Assembly: GCA_964512105.1 (NCBI GenBank)
Contig: CAZEGI010000036.1
Span: 1 to 8,638, forward strand
DNA from: CAZEGI01 sp964512105
GTDB lineage: Archaea; Altiarchaeota; Altiarchaeia; IMC4; CAZEGI01
Length of the DNA: 8,638 nucleotides
Direction of reading: 5' to 3'
The position numbers were made by a program, and so were the translations under genes. The notes under the pieces are model-generated. The model saw nothing but the letters and a program-made list of their open reading frames with translations, had not been told where the DNA came from and did no database searches. Positions 4,912 to 8,638 of this stretch are shown one piece after another. How positions within the stretch are numbered: the stretch's first letter is position 1; each line of letters starts with the position of its first letter.

Positions 4912-5472
4912 TTGATTTTTATTTTCAGCCGGTTTCGCTTCCGTCTTGGCAACCGGTTTTACAACGAGTTTTATCACGTCGGGCAGCTTCGCCATTGCGA
5001 TTTTCATGGCTTTTTTAGCGTGCTTCATCGATTCCGCGTCGGAATTCACGTAAATGCTGAAAACCTTCTGGCCTTTTGTGAGTCTTGCGGCTGTTCCGAT
5101 TGGTTTTCCGAACGCTCTTCGCATGCCGTCTGAAACACGGTCAGCACCCGCACCTGTGGCGGTTATGTTCTCCCGAAGCACGTGGTGCGGAAAAACGCGA
5201 ATCTTGAACCTGTAGTTGCTCAAACCGAGGTTTTTCTGGAGAATGTTGTTTGCTACGATTCTCGAAGCTTCCAGGCAGTTGTGCCTCAGCTGTATCCTGT
5301 CGGTGGTTACCAGACACAGCTCCGTATCAAATTCTCCGGACAGGTTGCCCATCTCGAAGCGGCTGATTTTCGAGCCCGGGATTCCGGTTATGAACGAATC
5401 CGCAGGATTGTTCGAAATCCGCGTGTATGCCCTGTTATCCCACTTGTAGCATTTGCTCGGCCTTAGTCCCAT
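4897..5472 (-). CDS. rpl10e: Large-subunit ribosomal protein L10e (uL16 family)
   Basis: Component of the large ribosomal subunit near the tRNA-binding and peptidyl-transferase region; counterpart of eukaryotic RPL10 and bacterial L16. It has 191 residues. Recognisable are the N-terminal MGLRPSKCYKW, GIPGSKISRFEMGN (30-43), LEASRIVANN (67-76), FPHHVLRENITATGAGADRV (94-113) and GMRRAFGKPIGTAARL (116-131). After the conserved core it has a Lys/Ala/Pro/Glu-rich tail (about 171-191), a little longer than usual for archaeal L10e. The ATG at 5472 has no Shine-Dalgarno but a TATA-like box about 30 bases upstream, so a leaderless or very short leader message is likely. RNase HII lies 41 bases upstream and EF-1-beta downstream. 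Confidence 0.95.
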   Translation of the reverse strand: MGLRPSKCYKWDNRAYTRISNNPADSFITGIPGSKISRFEMGNLSGEFDTELCLVTTDRIQLRHNCLEASRIVANNILQKNLGLSNYRFKIRVFPHHVLRENITATGAGADRVSDGMRRAFGKPIGTAARLTKGQKVFSIYVNSDAESMKHAKKAMKIAMAKLPDVIKLVVKPVAKTEAKPAENKNQHTLP

Positions 5473-5498
5473 TTTTAAGTTCTACTATTGGGATTAGG

Positions 5499-5508
5499 TA
5501 TTAAAAAA
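5499..5508 (-). promoter_or_regulatory. TATA-like box of rpl10e
   Basis: The minus strand reads TTTTTTAATA centred about 31 bases before the L10e ATG, in the 41-base gap after rnhB. Archaeal spacing predicts a start of transcription about 4-5 bases before the ATG. It suggests L10e is transcribed separately from rnhB. Confidence 0.5.
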
Positions 5509-5513
5509 TAAAA

Positions 5514-6182
5514 TTAAGGCAAAAACTCGTCCAGGCTGGTCTGTTTTTTCCTGTTCACGGTGTCCCAGCTTCTCCTCACGAAGTGCGGCAGCTCGCCCTT
5601 CCTTATCAGTTTGTGTATGAACTCCTGCGTCAGCGGGTCCGATGGGTAGCCGGAACCGAAATCCCCATACTTTTCCTTGATTTTTTCTATTTCCCTGTCA
5701 CGTTCAACCTTCGCAATGATTGATGCCGCACCGACTTCTATGTAGTTTGCATCGGCCTTATGTTCCGAGATTATTTCAAATTTTCTTGGAAACTTGAAGT
5801 TCTTGTCCGTTAAACACTGGATAATGTTTTTCTTGTACACCTCTGGGTCAGTGTCAACGGCATCAACGTACGTTTTTGGGGGGATTACTTTTAACGATAA
5901 GAATAACTGCGAAACCCTGTACGCCTCGATAACGTTCAATGAAATTTTTTTCCGAAGTTTGTCAATTTCATAAGGGATTATCTTGGTTAATTTCCAGTCC
6001 AGCGCGATTTTCTTTATCTCGGGTTCGAGGAGTTCGCGGCGGGAAGGAGAAACTTTTTTTGAGTCGCGGACGTTCAGTTTTTTCAGTTCCGCAACGCCTT
6101 TTTCGTCAAAGACTGCACATGCAAGAACCAACGGGCCCACAACCGGGCCCCTCCCTGCCTCGTCTACACCGCCAGTAATCAT
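5514..6182 (-). CDS. rnhB: Ribonuclease HII
   Basis: Endonuclease that cuts RNA in RNA-DNA hybrids and single ribonucleotides in DNA, acting in Okazaki-fragment processing and ribonucleotide removal. It has 222 residues. The N-terminal GGVDEAGRGPVVGP (4-17) gives catalytic Asp7 and Glu8; YVDAVDTDP (105-113) gives Asp107; and SEHKADANYIEVGAASIIAK (139-158) gives Asp144. The C-terminus ends QTSLDEFLP, which fits a PCNA-interacting motif (Gln214, Leu217, Phe220, Leu221), implying recruitment to the sliding clamp. The ATG at 6182 is followed at once by the conserved motif. It lies 30 bases downstream of a secreted-protein gene and could be cotranscribed with it, although a 12-base palindrome sits in the gap. 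Confidence 0.96.
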   Translation of the reverse strand: MITGGVDEAGRGPVVGPLVLACAVFDEKGVAELKKLNVRDSKKVSPSRRELLEPEIKKIALDWKLTKIIPYEIDKLRKKISLNVIEAYRVSQLFLSLKVIPPKTYVDAVDTDPEVYKKNIIQCLTDKNFKFPRKFEIISEHKADANYIEVGAASIIAKVERDREIEKIKEKYGDFGSGYPSDPLTQEFIHKLIRKGELPHFVRRSWDTVNRKKQTSLDEFLP

Positions 6183-6190
6183 GACTTAAT

Positions 6191-6202
6191 ATTACGCGTA
6201 AT
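6191..6202. repeat. 12-base perfect palindrome upstream of rnhB
   Basis: ATTACGCGTAAT is self-complementary and lies 8 bases before the rnhB ATG, in the 30-base gap after the upstream gene. It may be an operator or chance; no clear TATA box is visible in this short gap. Confidence 0.4.
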
Positions 6203-6212
6203 GGGTAAAGAA

Positions 6213-7199
6213 TCAGAGTATCAACAACGGCAGTGATATGAGGTTCCATCCCAATTTTAACAAGAGTTCGGATGTCTGCGTTCCAGCGGCTGTGACGCTC
6301 ACCTCCGCCTCCTTTATGCCATTGACGTAGATGTACGCTGTCCCGTTGTATGAACCGCTGTTCAGGGTTAAGGTGTCGTCGCTGTCGTCATCCGAATCTA
6401 TGCCGCTGCTACTGTAATCTGCATTCACGCTTGTTACTCCGGAATCCAAGATGGTGTTGTTGGACGCCGCAATTCCGATTACAATTTTGTCCACATCCAC
6501 GTTTATTATTTTCTTGTTTGTCGTGTAGTTTGTTCCTCCAAAGTTTACCACGGTGGCGTTATATGAAACCCAATTTACCGAAACAGCTATTCTGCTTGAC
6601 GAGATGTTTGTTATGTTCAGGGAGTATGAACCATATATTTGATTCTCACCGGTGTTGTCCCCGGACAGTTGGCCGTTTCCATCATATCCCCTGAACCAGC
6701 CGTCACTCTCCGGGTTCAGCTCGAGGAAGGTGTCGTTTGTGCTTACCGTGAATGTGTCGTTTACCGTTTCAGTGTGCATCTGGGTTGAGATAACTGCCTG
6801 GAGTATTGCTGGATAATAGGCACTCGTCTTGAATCCATCAACAGTGTCGGCGTAGTAATGCGTCCCATTCGACGATTCACCACCCAATGGCTCGAGCGTT
6901 GTTCCGCTTGCAGGACCCTGGGAAACCACCCTTGCGGTGGAGCCTGCCCTGTAAACAAGCCCGACCCATTTTCCTGTGAGTTCGCCGGATGCGTTTGAGT
7001 AAACTCGTAACTTTACATCGGGATTGTTTCCAACATTGTCTAGATACGAACCAGCCGTGGTGTCGTAATCCAGGATGACCGTGCTGTTTGACACCGTGTT
7101 GACTATTTTAACATCGGTAATGGCTGCAAGGGCTCCGCTTGAACACAGAGTACCGAATACAAGGGAAATTATTAGATAACCATAATACTTGTTTTTCAT
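6213..7199 (-). CDS. Secreted, probably N-glycosylated surface protein of unknown function
   Basis: I do not recognise this 328-residue protein. It starts with a convincing signal peptide: short basic N-terminus (KNK), hydrophobic core (about 8-25), likely cleavage near Ala25/Ala26. The mature part is rich in Thr, Ser, Asn and Gly, beta-strand-like, with eleven N-X-S/T sequons, as in exported archaeal glycoproteins. An Asp/Ser cluster (GIDSDDDSDDT, 266-276) may bind calcium. It ends LLLKLGWNLISLPLLIL: GWNLISLP commonly opens or repeats within larger archaeal secreted domains, but here the protein stops six residues later, so it may be shortened, or the hydrophobic tail may hold it to the membrane. 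A Shine-Dalgarno overlaps the stop of the upstream surface-protein gene, 10 bases away, so both are probably made and act together at the cell surface. Confidence 0.8.
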   Translation of the reverse strand: MKNKYYGYLIISLVFGTLCSSGALAAITDVKIVNTVSNSTVILDYDTTAGSYLDNVGNNPDVKLRVYSNASGELTGKWVGLVYRAGSTARVVSQGPASGTTLEPLGGESSNGTHYYADTVDGFKTSAYYPAILQAVISTQMHTETVNDTFTVSTNDTFLELNPESDGWFRGYDGNGQLSGDNTGENQIYGSYSLNITNISSSRIAVSVNWVSYNATVVNFGGTNYTTNKKIINVDVDKIVIGIAASNNTILDSGVTSVNADYSSSGIDSDDDSDDTLTLNSGSYNGTAYIYVNGIKEAEVSVTAAGTQTSELLLKLGWNLISLPLLIL

Positions 7200-7205
7200 T
7201 TTTGT

Positions 7206-7211
7206 CCCCCT
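7206..7211 (-). promoter_or_regulatory. Shine-Dalgarno of the 328-residue secreted protein, overlapping the upstream stop
   Basis: The minus strand reads AGGGGG six bases before the ATG at 7199, and the motif shares bases with the TAG stop (7212-7210) of the PKD protein. This tight arrangement supports cotranscription of the two surface-protein genes. Confidence 0.6.
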
Positions 7212-8638
7212 AACCTATCCACCTCTTCATTTTATCGTATGATCTTATTACATCATCTATAAAGTTATCCAGATCGTCTTTGTTTGGTGTTTGGACTCTT
7301 GCGTCCGATGGTAACGGAGCAGGCAGTGACCTGTCAACGGACATGTTTCTGGAATAAACCGTGCTTCCTTCATAGACAACGCTCAAAGTGACCGAGTAAT
7401 TACCGATAAAGTTCTCGTGTCCGGTTATGCCCGACGCGCCTGTCGGTATTATGGTAAATCCTACGTAGCCGTTGCTGTTCGTTCTTGCTTCTGCCATTGC
7501 GTAACTTGTCACGTTTGAGTTGGTATACTGCGGCAGTGCGAATATCATGTAGCCGTTCTTCTCTGTGACCCTCACGGTCGCATTCCCTACGGACACCTCG
7601 CCTGGTGTTTTGACAGTTATCTTAAGACCCGTCGGTTTTCCTGAAGTTATGTTCGGCAGGGAACCGGAACCGTTGGTGTACAGGGTAAACTCATGATTTT
7701 CCCCCGAAGTGGACGAACCCATCGGGAACCACCTGCGTATCTTGTCGTAAACCTTGGCAACCTCGAGTGTGAAGAAGCTTATGTCACCCCTGTTGGGAAT
7801 CGCGACATACGCACCTGTTGGAGGATTCTGTAGGTGTCTGTTGGACAGCGTGAAGTTCTGCACATATGCTGGCATATTGTCCCCCGAAACAAAAATCCTC
7901 AGTTGCAGTGTGTAATTCCCGATTCTTGCCTCGTTGACGCCTTCGCCGCCTGTCGGGGTTACAACAAAGTTTGCCGAACCGCTTGAGCTGGTCCGGGTTT
8001 CAGCGATTGCGTAGTTGGTTACATTCGACTCCGTATACTGTGGAAGTACAAATGTGTTTATTCCGTTGCATTCTATAAACTGGACTACCGCGTTCGAAAG
8101 GTTATCGCCACTGTAACCCGGGATGGGATTGTACTGCGTAAGGACGGTAAGGTTGTGTGGTCGGCCTGCGCTTTGTAGAGTTGACACCGGATTGCCATCC
8201 ACGAACGCCAGCACACCAACGGTTGTGACAATAACCTGCACGACATCTGCATCGGATATTGAACTGTTATCCGTGACGTTAAGGGTTATGTTGAATATCC
8301 CTGTGCCAAGGAACGTGTGGTTTATGTAAGAGCCGTTCACGTATTCGGTGGTATCCGGGAAGTACCAAGTGTAATTGACTATGTAACCGTCCGGGTCCAT
8401 GGACTCTGAGGCATTAAAGTAGACTGTATGATTGACCAAAACGATGATATCGGAACCTGCAACCGCACGTGGCGGACAGTTCGTGCCAAGACATACAAAC
8501 ACGGTGAGGGTTGTGCTGTTTGCGAACGAGCCGTTTAGTGAGCCGTCGCGTACCGTGAGCGTTACCTCGTAGGTTCCCATCGCGCTGTAGTTGTGCGTAA
8601 CGAGGATGGATGTGCTGTTGGTTCCGTCGTCGAAGTTC
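7210..8638 (-). CDS. PKD-domain surface protein with a tandem 170-residue repeat (partial, N-terminus outside window)
   Basis: The frame stays open to the window edge, giving 475 visible residues; the ATG at 8580 lies inside a PKD domain and is not the start. The first visible part (to about 8497) is a PKD C-terminal half: FDDGTNST, then HNYSAMGTYEVTLTVRDG. A second PKD domain (about 8475-8221) has FNASESMDPDGYIVNYTWYF and GTGIFNITLNVTD, but the usual WDFGDG reads WYFPDTT. Two 170-residue units follow (8232-7723 and 7722-7213), each with LPQYT-SNVT-YA-AE-RT and ending in a helix with YDK-RRW or YDK-KRW. More than twenty N-X-S/T sequons and two Cys in the linker (CLGTNC) fit an exported glycoprotein. 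PKD domains usually serve extracellular adhesion or scaffolding. There is no C-terminal membrane segment or PGF-CTERM-like tail, so anchoring is unclear. Function is unknown. Confidence 0.85.
   Translation of the reverse strand, partial: NFDDGTNSTSILVTHNYSAMGTYEVTLTVRDGSLNGSFANSTTLTVFVCLGTNCPPRAVAGSDIIVLVNHTVYFNASESMDPDGYIVNYTWYFPDTTEYVNGSYINHTFLGTGIFNITLNVTDNSSISDADVVQVIVTTVGVLAFVDGNPVSTLQSAGRPHNLTVLTQYNPIPGYSGDNLSNAVVQFIECNGINTFVLPQYTESNVTNYAIAETRTSSSGSANFVVTPTGGEGVNEARIGNYTLQLRIFVSGDNMPAYVQNFTLSNRHLQNPPTGAYVAIPNRGDISFFTLEVAKVYDKIRRWFPMGSSTSGENHEFTLYTNGSGSLPNITSGKPTGLKITVKTPGEVSVGNATVRVTEKNGYMIFALPQYTNSNVTSYAMAEARTNSNGYVGFTIIPTGASGITGHENFIGNYSVTLSVVYEGSTVYSRNMSVDRSLPAPLPSDARVQTPNKDDLDNFIDDVIRSYDKMKRWIG
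7213..8232 (-). repeat. Two tandem protein-coding units of 170 residues (510 bases each)
   Basis: Unit A (8232-7723) and unit B (7722-7213) share landmarks at a nearly constant spacing of 170 codons: FVLPQYTESNVTNYAIAE versus FALPQYTNSNVTSYAMAE, VVTPTG versus IIPTG, and KVYDKIRRWFP versus RSYDKMKRWIG. GNY is shifted by two residues, so small internal gaps cancel out. The DNA copies have diverged considerably, so this is an old duplication rather than recent slippage. Each unit looks like a beta-sandwich region followed by one amphipathic helix. Confidence 0.75.

Noticed and set aside
7128..7199. Cys19 of the 328-residue protein as a lipoprotein lipobox
   Set aside because: The preceding residues (G-T-L) do not fit the L-A/S-G-C pattern, and a normal signal-peptidase site near Ala25/Ala26 fits better.
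7520..8045. LPQYT as a sortase-type LPxTG cell-wall signal
   Set aside because: It occurs twice inside the protein, lacks the Thr-Gly at the right place, and is not followed by a hydrophobic tail; it is part of the repeated domain.
8578..8580. ATG at 8580 as the true start of the PKD protein
   Set aside because: The frame stays open upstream and the preceding codons (FDDGTNST...THNYSA) complete the PKD domain, so the gene continues past the window edge.

Overview
The window comes from an archaeal chromosome. The evidence is archaeal elongation factor 1-beta, archaeal ribosomal protein L10e, the archaeal-type riboflavin synthase (related to lumazine synthase, not the bacterial barrel type), an archaeal L-tyrosine/L-aspartate decarboxylase (MfnA), archaeal TATA-like boxes at leaderless-transcript spacing, and sequon-rich secreted proteins. 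Genes are tightly packed, with 4-base start/stop overlaps and gaps of 1-30 bases. The lineage cannot be fixed from the sequence; an uncultivated euryarchaeal or DPANN-type archaeon is possible but is a guess.

Layout. Plus strand: the tail of an unidentified gene (1-93) overlaps mfnA (90-1187). Everything else is on the minus strand and reads right to left. From the right edge: a large PKD-domain surface protein cut by the window end (7210-8638), a second secreted protein (6213-7199), RNase HII (5514-6182), ribosomal protein L10e (4897-5472), a palindrome-rich spacer (4757-4896), EF-1-beta (4481-4756), a promoter region (4401-4480), and a five-gene riboflavin operon ribB-ribC-ribH-ribA-ribD (4400 down to 1193) that ends 5 bases from the convergent mfnA.

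Function. The operon encodes the riboflavin pathway from GTP and ribulose 5-phosphate except the phosphatase step. RibA opens GTP, RibD deaminates and reduces, RibB makes the four-carbon unit, RibH makes lumazine, and RibC dismutates two lumazines to riboflavin. The pathway looks chimeric: RibA and RibD are the bacterial-style enzymes, while RibB, RibH and RibC are archaeal. RibB carries Gln where I expect the metal-binding His of the GHTE motif. MfnA could supply beta-alanine for coenzyme A or tyramine for methanofuran. The L10e, EF-1-beta and RNase HII genes are ordinary information-processing genes.

The least explained parts are: (i) the 140-base spacer between L10e and EF-1-beta, bounded by a perfect 14-base inverted repeat, with a perfect 10-base-pair hairpin inside and another inverted repeat just outside; and (ii) the surface protein, whose C-terminal two thirds is a tandem duplication of a 170-residue unit I do not recognise. 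No RNA genes, CRISPR arrays or complete transposable elements are visible, and there is no gene-free stretch longer than 300 bases.
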